64,000 bases of DNA from Gordius sp. MW1 (lineage: Eukaryota; Nematomorpha; Gordioida; Gordea; Gordiidae), in the NCBI GenBank assembly GCA_964036665.1, contig OZ038531.1, positions 18,910,168 to 18,974,167 on the forward strand, given 5' to 3'. The position numbers were made by a program, and so were the translations under genes. Positions 1 through 10,823 of this stretch are shown here, piece by piece; positions within the stretch are counted from its first letter, which is position 1, and every line of letters begins with the position of its first letter. Under the pieces are notes generated by a model, which ran no database searches, was not told the origin of the DNA, and saw only the letters and a list, made by a program, of their open reading frames with translations.

Positions 1-313
1 TTAATTTAACGTTAAAAAGCCATAAAAAATAATATTTGCACAAAATTTTGCAGCTGTGGCAAAAGGGTGTCGCTTAACACCTCAATCTAATGACAAAATA
101 TTTACTAAATTAATAAAACTAACTAAATCCTAAAAGGAAGCATGTGTCGTGTAGTACGTGTAGGAGAGAAATATTACCCACTTTAACGCCTTTGCGGTCC
201 ATAAAGATTGTTTCATTCCCCAATCAAAAATCAAAGTGTAATAGATACGTTACGGGGTTTATAAAGCGCTATTTATATGCCAAGGTTAAAACTACATTTC
301 TACCACCGCACAT
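1..313. other. No gene recognised
   Basis: AT-rich sequence with no ORF or repeat that I can support. It forms the left flank of the hAT-type MITE that follows. Confidence 0.4.
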
Positions 314-321
314 GTTTTAAT

Positions 322-770
322 CATAAACTACATAGACTGCCCATGTCATATGTTCCATATGGCAAATTGTGTGTGAAATTTGCCTCCATTTTGATGAACA
401 CTACCGTCCTATATCACATAATGGCGTTTTGCGCTCTGCCGTTTTGTTCGAACAGGAGAGGTAAAGAAAGGTTTTGATTCCATAAATAAGTAAGATATTA
501 TAAAGTATATGATATTTTTAAAAAAATTTAGGTGTTCCTTTCATTTCAGGCCTGGAATGTTTTACTCATCTTATTTTTCTAAAAATATCATATATTTTGT
601 AATATCTTACTTATTTATGGAATCAAAACCTTTTTTCTTTACCTCTCCTGTTCGAACAAAACGGCAGAGCGCAAAACGCCATTATGTGATATAGGACGGT
701 AGTGTTCATCAAAATGGCGGAAAAAAACACACACATTTTATAACGTGATGAGCAGTCTATGTAGTCTATG
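322..770. mobile_element. hAT-type fold-back MITE
   Basis: The ends are inverted copies of each other. The right end reads ATGAGCAGTCTATGTAGTC and the left end is its complement with a few changes. Pairing continues inward for roughly 200 bp, through the stretch containing CGTTTTGCGCTCTGCCG (about 425-441) and its complement at about 664-680. The element is flanked by a perfect 8-bp duplication, GTTTTAAT, at 314-321 and 771-778, the size made by hAT transposases. It encodes no transposase. A shorter relative lies in the first intron of the Rac-like gene (56440-56721). Confidence 0.85.
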
Positions 771-778
771 GTTTTAAT

Positions 779-1708
779 GAGGGCAGGGGGGGTGTTCTAA
801 GGCATTTTACCCCCTTGGATTGCAATTTATATTAAATGATAACGCGCTATCTCTCGCTCTCTTTAGGATTTAGATTCGCGCCTATTATTTTTACTTATTT
901 AAGGCAGTATTAGTAGCAATAGGGCTACAACAAATGTTTAATCAAGCGTGGCCGGATTTGATCAAAGAGCCTACTACCTTAGGCATTACCACCTTAGACA
1001 AATTTTTCGGCAACGATCGGAATATGTGTGTGCAGTTCACGGAAAACCACGAATCATCATTATCTATCCCACACTATAAGATCGATTAATTTAACGGGAT
1101 AGTGAGATATATATAGCAACGTAAAATGACATTTACTTTACCCTACCTCCTTCCTATCTTACCCTCTTATCAGCCCATCGCTGACTTTGCATTATTGATA
1201 TTCCCCCTTCCTATTATTAGTAGTAGTAGTAGTGTATGTATTTGTCAACTAAATCAATGTCGCGACATTAATCCTCATGAAATATCGCCTTTAAAAAATT
1301 GTTTCGGCTACTTTTGGTTTCGATACTATAATCTTTTATCGAATCCTAATAACTATTCAAAAGTCAAATCGATTTGAGATGACCGGCAACAATTGAATCT
1401 ATCATTCTGCCGACCTTGCCTTCTGGGTCGTTCATCTGTCACTTGTAATAGTCGGGGTTATGCACCTTTCTAAAGTTATTATCCTTTTGGAGGGTAAAAT
1501 ATTTAAATCAACGATTTTTTACCATCATGAAACTTTATTTAAACAAAATCCTACATATGATCCCTTCTTGATATTAATTTATTTCGTTAAAATGCTAACA
1601 TGACTTTTTAAATGACTTGACACTTGACATTATAAAAATTATAAAATATCAATGACTTTGAAACTTATAACCCATGATAAAAAAATTTCAAACTGTTTTA
1701 ACATTAAA
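779..1708. other. No gene recognised
   Basis: I see no coding exon, repeat border or RNA gene that can be supported. A short (TAG)n run sits near 1218-1232. Confidence 0.35.
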
Positions 1709-1985
1709 CACTTCAGAGGTCGGGTGGGGTTATAATGACCCCAAGCTGTTTAAAACTGCTGTACAAAACAAATTTGTTTGCTCTAATTCTAGGCATCAAA
1801 GTAAAACCACTTAATCAAATAGGCAAATTAATATATTAATGAACGTATAAGAGTTGAAATATTATTCTTGCAAATTTTGACAAGTTTATATTATAAAATA
1901 TCTAAGTTATAGCTATTTAAAGTTTGGGGTAATTATTACCCCAAATACCATCCGTGTTAGCATTTTTGACCCAACCTCTGAAGTG
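1709..1985. mobile_element. MITE with CACTTCAGAGG ends
   Basis: The left end CACTTCAGAGGTCGGGT is matched by the complement of the right end, GACCCAACCTCTGAAGTG, with one or two changes. Just inside, both sides carry a GGGGT...ACCCC motif. No clear TSD is visible. A partial relative appears inside the spacer of the large hAT element (about 11767-12395), which shares the CCTGAAGTGA end and the internal run ending in AAATTAATATATTA. It is non-coding. The superfamily is undecided. Confidence 0.55.
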
Positions 1986-2651
1986 ATGACGTTGATTTTT
2001 CTGAATATATTATCTTTTCTTTATTTCCAATAACAAAATGTCTTCTTAAAATATAAGACTGAGTTCAATTTTTAAGCCTTGTTGGCGACTGCCCCTCTCT
2101 AAATCCAAAACTTCTTCATAATTTATTATAATTATGACTAAAAATACAATTTTGCCCATTTTCGCTTTTCTCATATTAACAACCTTTGACACCCATTAGT
2201 TAAAAAAACCAAAGTATGACCTTTTCCCCTAAAAAAGAATTAGTAATGAATAATTCAATTGGTTAACATCGATAATTACTCTATGCTCTCCCCTACAAAG
2301 GCCTATATCTCTACTTATATGGTTCCCCGTGCCCCTACAAAGGCTGGCTCTATTAATGTGAGTTCGAATCCCGGAGAGGGCAATTTTTGTTATTTAAATC
2401 GAAAATTTGTATTAATAATTAACTAATTATTTTGCATTTAATACCCCCTATAGGCATTCACGCCCCTTCCCACCTTTCTCGCCCATAAATTGCATAGCAA
2501 ATATGATACATTTATACGGAGTGTAGATGAGTTCCCCCTTCCCCCTTCCCCTACTCCCCTTCCCTTCTCCCCCTTCCCACGAGGGCCGAAGGCCCGAGTT
2601 TTTATAAACTGCCAATAAATTTGCAACCCCCAAAATAACAAAATCCAATAC
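1986..2651. other. Non-coding; pyrimidine tract and tRNA-like box
   Basis: A pyrimidine-rich stretch lies at 2530-2580. At 2360-2385 the sequence GTGAGTTCGAATCCCGGAG resembles a tRNA T-arm or polymerase III B box. I cannot fold a full tRNA around it, so a degenerate tRNA-derived SINE is the best guess. The 20-mer GCCCATAAATTGCATAGCAA at about 2483 recurs in the hairpin spacer at about 37521, which marks it as repetitive. The last GORAB exon should lie to the left of 2652 but I could not find it. Confidence 0.35.
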
Positions 2652-5278
2652 TTCAGTTTGCTGGATGGTGAGCAAGAGTTTTTCAGTTAGGCCTTGCTTC
2701 TTCTCGGACAACAGATTGAATTCAGATTTAGCGGTTATATACTCTTTTTCCGCCTTCTCAAATCGCTGCCTATTTCGATTTATATCGACACAAATCAATA
2801 ATCAAAAAATTTGATCTTTAAAGGCGGTTCCAAAAAATTTAATAAGATTTTATCAAAAAAAATTCATACACCTAGTGGCTTAATAAAAAAACTAAAAATA
2901 AAAAGCATATAAAAGCTGAATTTTTTTTTAAATTTTGAATATGAACCGGCTATATATAAAAATTATCAAAATTTAAGTTTGGCAGAATTTTGCAAGTAAA
3001 AAACACCGGATAATTTTTACTGAGCTTTCATGTAGGCTAAACTTTGTTCTTCAATGGAGTCTCTGAGAGCCGATATATCAACGCTAACATTTTTATCCAC
3101 ATCTTCCAATTCCTTTTTCAACAGGGCCAAGCGCCTTTGTTCTTCCTTAGTTTTTTGCGCCCTTTAACAACAAAAAATTATGTATGTTTAAAGCATCGAG
3201 ATAAAACTTATTTGGTGTAAATCTTATAATGTGTGTGTAGAAATTAGTGCTGTAAAAAGACATGGTTTAATCTAGTCGATCCTTGGTTCAACTAATAATA
3301 ACGACGACTTATTTAAATCAATATCAAATACAGACCAATATCATATGGTGTGTTTTTCAAATTTCGACTAAGATTATTGGTCCACTAAGAAAAACGGACC
3401 AAAAGTTAAACCTGAGTATTTTTACAACACTAGTGGAAATAAACACATTTTTTTAGGGTCAAGATTACCTTTCAGAGTGTAATGTAAAAAGCATGTCATC
3501 ATAAAAAAGGGGAGGGGTAGAAATTTTTTAGATATTTTTATCCAAATCAATAATTCGGTTGATTCGGTACGTATGCTCGGCGAGTACCTGTCGAAGATGG
3601 CTTTCAACAAAATCTTCTTCTTCTCCACATTTTCTTCCTTGATTTCCTTGTTGTACTTTTCGAAATCCTCCATCGATTCGAAACAAACCCTAAAACAAAC
3701 CTTGTACCAATTAAAAAATTTACATGCGAAGTCTAACTAACAAAAAATTAAGATAGTAGAAGGAGTGGGGCAAAATAAATATTTTTGAATTTGGGGGGGG
3801 GGGGGAACTTCCCCTAACCCCTGTCTATGGGCCTGTTCCTAATTGCTTTCAAAAAAAAGTGTAACCTTCATTGTATAAAATCAAAAAAATTTCACAAAAT
3901 TATTACAATTCCTGGTAAGATTCAACAAATTTATAAAAAAAATCTTGGTTTAATCACAGGATAAAGTTTATATATATTTATAGAAAATTATTTGCTTATA
4001 AAAAGGAGCTGCGTGTATAAAATTAAAAAAAGTTATCCCTAAAATGTAGAAAAACTTTGATAACCTTAATAAATCACATTATGCAAAATTTAAAGTATAC
4101 TTAATAAAAATCAATTAAAGGTTATAAGAGGTCTATTCAATCCACGTAAAAGAAAGCTGGCATTTAATTTACTTTGGGACTGATTCCCCATTTTTAGTGC
4201 CATCTAGCTCTGGATTTATTTTTTCTTCCTCTAGAGAACCATTGGTAGCTGGTGGTGGATCTTATATTAATATGAAATATAATAAATTTAAACAGATTTG
4301 TACATTACAATTGTATAGTGAATTAAGATACTCCTAAAACAAACTCTTTACTACACTAAAAAGTTAATTAAATGCAAATGAGAGATAAGATAATATTTAG
4401 GTCATGGATACATATACCATCTTTAAAAATGTAAGTGTGAGAATTAAATTCATTTCAAAAATGATAGCTTGGTATAAAAAATCCAGATAATTTAATTAAC
4501 GCAAAATATAAACTAAATATCATAAAACTAATTGCAATATATACATTAAAAAAACAAAACAAAAAATAAAATTTTTATTACATCTATAAAACAGTTTATG
4601 TCTTAAACAAAAGATTAATTTCAATCTTACAAATGATTAAATTATTTTTTACACAAAATCGATTAAATAAAAAATAAAGTTTAAACTAAATTGAAGTAGG
4701 ATTACACAATTTAGAATATAGATTAAATAACTAATTTGCAAACAATGTTATAAATTTAAATATATTACAAGAAAAAGGTGTCTTTGATTTAAAATAATAA
4801 GACAGTAGGCAAAAGTTGTGATGACAAATTAATAAGTTCAATCTATCCTTTATAATACAATATATGCAATTGTCAAAACCCCAAATATTTGGCAAAGTAC
4901 ATGTAGATAAACAAAATATGTATAATCAACAAACATGTTTTAAATAATATCTACCTTTCACAACCTCAGAATTATTTTCATGACAATTTGAGGCATTATG
5001 ATTTTCAGAAGAAATTGGTGTCTCATCTTTCGAATCTGAGCTAATAGGCAATTTTGCGTTTTTTTTCTCATTCAAATTATTCTTTCTTTTGACTTCTTTA
5101 TTAATTGATTTGTCAAACTTTGGGTTCAGCCCCTTTGTAGCTTTTAGTTGATCTGAATAATAAATTTTGTATCAAATAACTGGCTGGTAATTGTGAATAT
5201 TTTATAAACCGTATTACTAATATTTGCATGTTTTAACGTCTGTATTTCAGTGTTTGAGAAGCCATTCCAATCAGTCAT
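2652..5278 (-). CDS. GORAB: RAB6-interacting golgin-like protein (3' end not found)
   Basis: Six exons on the minus strand join in frame to 236 codons: 5278-5218, 5152-4955, 4260-4173, 3689-3588, 3161-3021 and 2769-2652. All junctions are GT-AG. GORAB is a trans-Golgi coiled-coil protein that binds RAB6 and SCYL1. The start MTDWNGFS matches the family's conserved N-terminus (M-x-x-W-x-GFS). A polar low-complexity linker follows, then a coiled coil with family motifs: MEDFEKYNKE, LKKELEDVD, RFEKAEKEY and LTEKLLLTIQQ. The family normally continues about 10-100 residues beyond the last motif; that exon is absent or beyond the repeats to the left. Introns range from 65 bp to about 700 bp. Exon boundaries are inferred from frame and homology remembered from the family, not from transcripts. 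Confidence 0.8.
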
Positions 5279-6208
5279 ATGATAAGGCAAGTGAATGGAA
5301 TCCGCGAATCCGGTACAAAAGATAAAAATTCAGAAGACAAATATAATGTATGTATCAAAATTATTATGTAGAAATATCATATGATTTTAAATTAAATTTA
5401 TATAAAATACAAATTGTAAATAAGATTTAAGTTTATTACTAAATGTATAACAAAAAGATAGAATGATTATAGATCGCTAAGAATAAATAAATATATAATT
5501 GTAAATAGGTTAATATGAATAACAATGTTAAATCGTAAGGTATTCAAATATTATACTGCAATGTCTGTTGTGTATTCAAATTATAATGAGGGATGTGAAT
5601 AAAGTTTCATAAAGGTAACAATGTTCTAATTAGGTAATAGTATATTATAAGTAGTTTTATTGTGTTATATGTTTTTTAAATGGATTATAAACATATAATA
5701 AAAACAAATGCTACAAAATAAGTTTATATATAAATGATATATTTTTTAATTAAAGTTATATTACTACAAGAATACCATAAGGTTAATAAAAAGTAAACTT
5801 GTTTTTTATACAGTATCATAGGTGATATTTAAAGGAAATTTTACAAATTTATAATAGATACAATATATTATATGTTAAACAAAATTGTTTAATATGTGCG
5901 ACGAGTCATATTTCTATATGCTAGAGCTATAACTAATGAAGAAAAATATGGAAAACTTGAAGGTAAGTCTTTTGTTTGCAATTTTCAATAAAATATAATT
6001 TAAGAGTTTATGCTACAGAAAGTAATATCTATGGCAGAGACCACCATTTTTCACAAAAACTTCTTAAGATAAAAACATTTTTTAAATCACGTCTTACAAG
6101 GAATGATAATATGAATCCGCATCTTTTCTTTGTGGGATTCTTTGGTTCGTTATTATGATACTTATATAATATTCTTCGCTGTTTACTTCGTCGATTCTTT
6201 GGGAATTA
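5279..6208. other. Non-coding AT-rich stretch
   Basis: Upstream of the GORAB start. It should contain the promoter, but no TATA box, initiator or CpG-rich block stands out in such AT-rich DNA. No ORF is supportable. Confidence 0.35.
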
Positions 6209-6722
6209 TTATATGTAGTTATAAAGATAAATTCGGAAATTGTCAGCCCCTTCTATAGATATTCTCATACAGTGGTCTAAAGATATCTCCCCTAGCCTGT
6301 TTCTTAATGTAACCATAATTCGGTTTATTGCACTAAAGGGCCTTTAAACAGTCGCCGTTGCCAAAGGTATTGTCATTAGTTTGGCACCGAACCGTTTCAA
6401 CTCTTCATACCACAAATTGCATTTTTAAATAAATTTTATAGGTGTTTCTGATTCATTCAAAGTAGCCGCAGAAATTTGAATGATTTTATGTCGGCATAAA
6501 GATATTCTTCGTCAACGCCGTGAAAATGACGACACATCCTTTTTACATCAGATTCTCGGATCTGTTGGAGCCTCTCAAAACTCTGGAAAAATGAGCATCC
6601 TGAAATAAGCTCAACTGCAAATTGCTTGAACCTATTATTAATTTCAGATATAACAGTCTTAGTAAACTTTCCCAGAGATTCTTTGCAAGCTTTATTTTCA
6701 CTAATGTCACATTTCAGTGATA
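6209..6722 (-). pseudogene. hAT transposase C-terminal fragment, broken
   Basis: Read on the minus strand, two blocks of a hAT transposase can be seen. The right block (about 6720-6450) reads as a helical stretch with ISEINNRFKQFAVEL. The left block (about 6370-6209) is the C-terminal dimerisation region, with TATV, then RPFSAINRIMVTLRNRLGE and MRISIEGADN. The conserved Glu of the T-x-x-V-E-R motif is replaced by an ochre stop (TAA at about 6348), and the two blocks are out of frame. This is a dead remnant. The subfamily resembles ZMYM- or TTF-type hATs, which I infer from the RISIEG motif. Confidence 0.75.
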
Positions 6723-7594
6723 GGCATAATAATTTATAAAAAAAATTTTAAATTTTGCCCATGTTTTTCAATTTCAGAGACTGAGCATAGTAGAGCTGCC
6801 AATACACTCATCTTTATCAATGTATATTAATAAAATAAAAATAACTTGCATAATTTTAATTACCGGCATTTTTATCATAAGAAAAAGAAGAGACAGTTTT
6901 CCCCACTCCAGCAGAATTTCAATTCTCATTTCTCATCTTGACCTAAAACATGAAAATATATATAATACTTCTATATTAAAACCAAAATCTTTCTTGCCTA
7001 TTTCAGAGTTCATGCGAATTTCACTGCTGGAAGCAGAATAATATCTGCCTTTAACTTATATATATTTATAATATCTAATGCTTAAAAATAATTACCATAA
7101 TTCCCCATAGTAAGGGATAAAACAAGAGTTTTTTTTAATTCAGTCCCATCTTTACCTATTACAAACAAACATATTCATGTCTTATTTTATATAAACACAA
7201 ATACCCATACTTAATTAAAATTATTCGAAATTAAATCATATTTACCATCTTCTTTAATGTCTAACCGCATTTATTAATTTTAAAAATTTATATGCAAAAA
7301 ACACACCAATAAAATTAACGGTAGAGAATTTAAAATTTATGTAATTTTTTTAAATGGTATAAGTCTCTTAAAAATGGGTAAATATTTTGCAAACTTAAGA
7401 AGTCGTATTCTACAACATATTTTAATTTATTTATTGGAATTACACAAAAATATATTCATAAAAAACAAATTAATTTTGACAAGGATTTTCGTGCGATTCT
7501 AAATGTAAATAGCTCGCGATAGTATCGGAATATGAAAAAATATCAGTATTATTACAATTGCTATGAGTGATAAGTCGATTTATTTGCAAATTAA
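6723..7594. other. No gene recognised
   Basis: AT-rich DNA between the hAT remnant and the MULE coding region. I see no supportable ORF or repeat border. Confidence 0.35.
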
Positions 7595-8050
7595 TCATTT
7601 TATTTTATTAGTCTCGAATATTTGCTTGCCTTGATTTATATGCAGCATGTTTATGTCGTTTTTTTCCTGTACGGCTAACAGGTTTTCAATAAATTCATAT
7701 ATGATGGGATGGGCTATCCCAATCAAGCATTTTAAGGCGTGGTGAAAGCCTTCTAGATGGTTGTTGGTACGAGGGCCTTCGGCGTGAACCCTTTCCCACA
7801 TAGTATATGGAAAGATTGCATTGGGTCCTACCCAAATGTCTTTGATATACTTAAACCAATCTGAGGCCTCTGGTATCAGACTAATTTGCGATATCGATAT
7901 ACAACAAAATAACGTGATGAGGTAACAAAAAAGGCACCGCTAATATTCGTCGTATCAGTTTTTGGAAAAGTACATTACTCTTATATAGATCTGATAGGCC
8001 CAGTGTCCGCATTTTTCGGAAGATCGCCTGCGAAAAATGGAATAGACAGC

Positions 8051-8084
8051 CTTTTAAAATTAGTATAAAATGTTATCATCGTAC
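8051..8084 (-). other. 34-bp intron in the MULE domain
   Basis: On the minus strand the coding sequence ...DADVKG runs into GTACGATGATAAC and resumes after TTTTAAAAG with the conserved MULE block GCLFHFSQAIFRKMRTLGL. Removing 34 bp restores the frame and a motif typical of MULE transposases. Without removal, the conserved Cys-x-Phe-His block is lost. The termini are GT and AG. Confidence 0.65.
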
Positions 8085-8165
8085 CTTTAACATCAGCATC
8101 AGGGAATGAATCCCGCAAAGCCCTCACACTGGCTTGCTCAAAATCCACTTGTACATAGCGAGGAC

Positions 8166-8273
8166 GAAGTGTTAAAGAATATTGAGTACACAGATCTTTA
8201 ATAATCCCAAAAAGCAAAACGAAGTGTTAAAGAATATTGAGTACACAGATCTTTAATAATCCCAAAAAGCAAA
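8166..8273. repeat. Tandem duplication of about 54 bp
   Basis: The segment starting GAAGTGTTAAAGAATATTG at 8166 is repeated directly at 8221, identical over about 50 bp. It lies within the MULE coding region, where it duplicates the end of the exon that starts MLFGIIKDLC, so it is probably a recent damaging duplication. Confidence 0.85.
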
Positions 8274-8855
8274 GAATATGAGGTTTGACATTTGTCGGGT
8301 AAAAGGGCAAATATCACGGGAACCATGTGATCCTTGATATAACAATGTATAGTGTACACCTATAGAAGTGAAAATAACAATTAACCTGTACAATACATAT
8401 ACTTGTTTGAAAAGTTGGGAACATACATAGTATGTCCCATCAGCATATAAATTGCCCGCTTCGCAAAAATTTTCAAATTTTCGGGGGTACCAAATACTAA
8501 CAATCGATTGTCATGATTGTGCAGTAAGAACCTTTCCCCGTTGTTTAAAATCTATGCTCCGGCTGAAGCATTATATCGTTATTCTCTTTGGGGATAGGAT
8601 ATCGATTGATACTCATTCTCTTTAACGTATTTTTTACTGATTTCAGGGTAGGGGTAGATTTTGGGAAAAATTTTAGGTCGGGGACATCCCGCAGCCTTTG
8701 CGCAATCACTTGATGATATATCGAGGACAAATTTTCTTTAAGATTGTTAATAACTTCCGTTTTTAACATATTTATAGTCATAAGGAACTCATAATCGCCT
8801 CGAGGAGGCTCATGATAATGCTCCTTGGTGACAGTGGGAAACTCAGTCACCTGAG

Positions 8856-9169
8856 GCCAATGTTACACGATCCAAATTCTTGGACTGTATAAGCGATCTG
8901 ACATTCCATTTTCTTATTCGATCCAAAAAAAGTAATTATGTATCTTGAACCTAAAATGACTTAACCCTAACCCTACAAAACCTGCCCTTGCGAGTCCGAA
9001 ATCACAATATGAAAACGTGAGTAAGAAATTTTGTTTATTTCTTACGATTTGTGTTTTTCCGAATGCGAAAAACACTAATCGGCGCTTCGTTATTTTTTGG
9101 ATCGAATAAGAAAATGGAATGTCAGATCGCTTATACAGTACAAGAATTTGGATCGTGTAACATTGGTCG
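8856..9169. mobile_element. Mutator-like MITE with long inverted ends
   Basis: The two ends are about 70-bp inverted repeats that start CCAATGTTACACGATCC and run through ATTCCATTTTCTTATTCG. The element is flanked by the 9-bp direct repeat TCACCTGAG at 8847-8855 and 9170-9178. Nine-base TSDs and long inverted ends are typical of Mutator-like elements. It sits inside the second FLYWCH coding block of the surrounding gene; removing it with one TSD copy rejoins the frame across GRAQVTEF. An internal AACCCTAACCCT stretch lies at 8963. Confidence 0.8.
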
Positions 9170-9408
9170 TCACCTGAGCTCTCCCTTGGCACGGCATCTA
9201 TAATAAGTTGACCATTAGAATTTTTTATTTTATTGTATAGATATCCTCTGAAATAGAGAATAACACCTTTTTTTTGAGATGGTAAAAATCTCATGGCTGT
9301 AAACAAATATTAGATATTTATAAAAATATAAATAAGTTACGGGGGCATGTTGCTTGGATACTTTGACAAGCATCTAACAGGAGTTGGGCATCATTAATTG
9401 TTGCACTG

Positions 9409-10769
9409 GAACTTGGAGTCATATTTGTTATTGAAGATAATGGTCTATAAGAGACACTGGAACTTGAAATAAGAACTAAAGTAAAAATATACAAAACTTA
9501 ATCATAAATTACTTGGAGTCATATTTGTTATTGGAGATAATGGTCTATAAGAGATACTGGAACTTGAAATAAGAACTAAAGTAAAAATATACAAAACTTA
9601 ATCATAAATTACTTGGAGTCATATTTGTTATTGGAGATAATGGTCTATAAGAGATACTGGAACTTGAAATAAGAACTAAAGTAAAAATATACAAAACTTA
9701 ATCATAAATTACTTGGAGTCATATTTGTTATTGAAGATAATGGTCTATAAGAGACACTGGAACTTGGAGTCATATTTGTTATTGAAGTTAATGGTCTATA
9801 AGAGACACTGGACTTGGAGTCATATTTGTTATTGAAGATAATGGTCTATAAGAGACACTGGAACTTGGAGTCATATTTGTTATTGAAGATAATGGTCTAT
9901 AAGAGACACTGGAACTCGAAATAAGAACTAAAGTAAAAATATACAAAACTTAATCATAAATTACTTGGAGTCATATTTGTTATTGAAGATAATGGTCTAT
10001 AAGAGACACTGGAACTTGAAATAAGAACTAAAGTAAAAATATACAAAACTTAATCATAAATTACTTGGAGTCATATTTGTTATTGAAGATAATGGTCTTG
10101 CAGAGACACTGGAACTTGATATAAGAACTAAAGTAAAAATATACAAAACTTAATCATAAATTACTTGGAGTCATATTTGTTATTGGAGATAATGGTCTAT
10201 AAGAGACACTGAAACTTGGAGTCATATTTGTTATTGAAGATAATGGTCTATAAGAGACACTGGAACTTGGAGTCATATTTGTTATTGAAGATAATGGTCT
10301 ATAAGAGACACTGGAACTCGAAATAAGAACTAAAGTAAAAAAATACAAAACTTAATCATAAATTACTTGGAGTCATATTTGTTATTGAAGATAATGGTCT
10401 TGCAGAGACACTGGAACTTGATATAAGAACTAAAGTAAAAATATACAAAACTTAATCATAAATTACTTGGAGTCATATTTGTTATTGGAGATAATGGTCT
10501 ATAAGAGACACTGAAACTTGGAGTCATATTTGTTATTGAAGATAATGGTCTATAAGAGACACTGGAACTTGGAGTCATATTTGTTATTGAAGATAATGGT
10601 CTATAAGAGACACTGGAACTCGAAATAAGAACTAAAGTAAAAAAATACAAAACTTAATCATAAATTACTTGGAGTCATATTTGTTATTGAAGATAATGGT
10701 CTTGCAGAGACACTGGAACTTGATATAAGAACTAAAGTAAAAATATACAAAACTTAATCATAAATTACT
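9409..10769 (-). repeat. Tandem array of 63-bp exons and 37-bp introns
   Basis: On the minus strand a 63-bp exon alternates with a 37-bp intron (GTAATTTATG...TTTACTTTAG). Ten intron copies are visible between about 9475 and 10768, nearly identical. Each exon begins and ends in phase 1, so any number of units splices in frame. Some exons are extended by one or more 54-bp subrepeats (18 codons). The coded repeat reads roughly ILISSSSVSYRPLSSITNMTP. A higher-order repeat of 302 bp is also present, so 10154-10348 and 10456-10650 are the same. Unit divergence is only a few per cent, pointing to recent expansion or homogenisation. Confidence 0.8.
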
Positions 10770-10823
10770 TGGAGTCATATTTGTAATTGAGGTCAATGGT
10801 CTTTGAGCTAAAGAAGTTCTAAT

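Noticed and set aside
2285..2390. A tRNA gene around GTTCGAATCCC.
   Set aside because: No acceptor or anticodon stem could be paired around the T-arm-like sequence; at most a tRNA-derived repeat.
9409..10769. A regularly spaced repeat array that resembles a CRISPR array.
   Set aside because: The spacers are also repeats, nearly identical to each other, and the units have splice sites and coding phase. The context is animal DNA.
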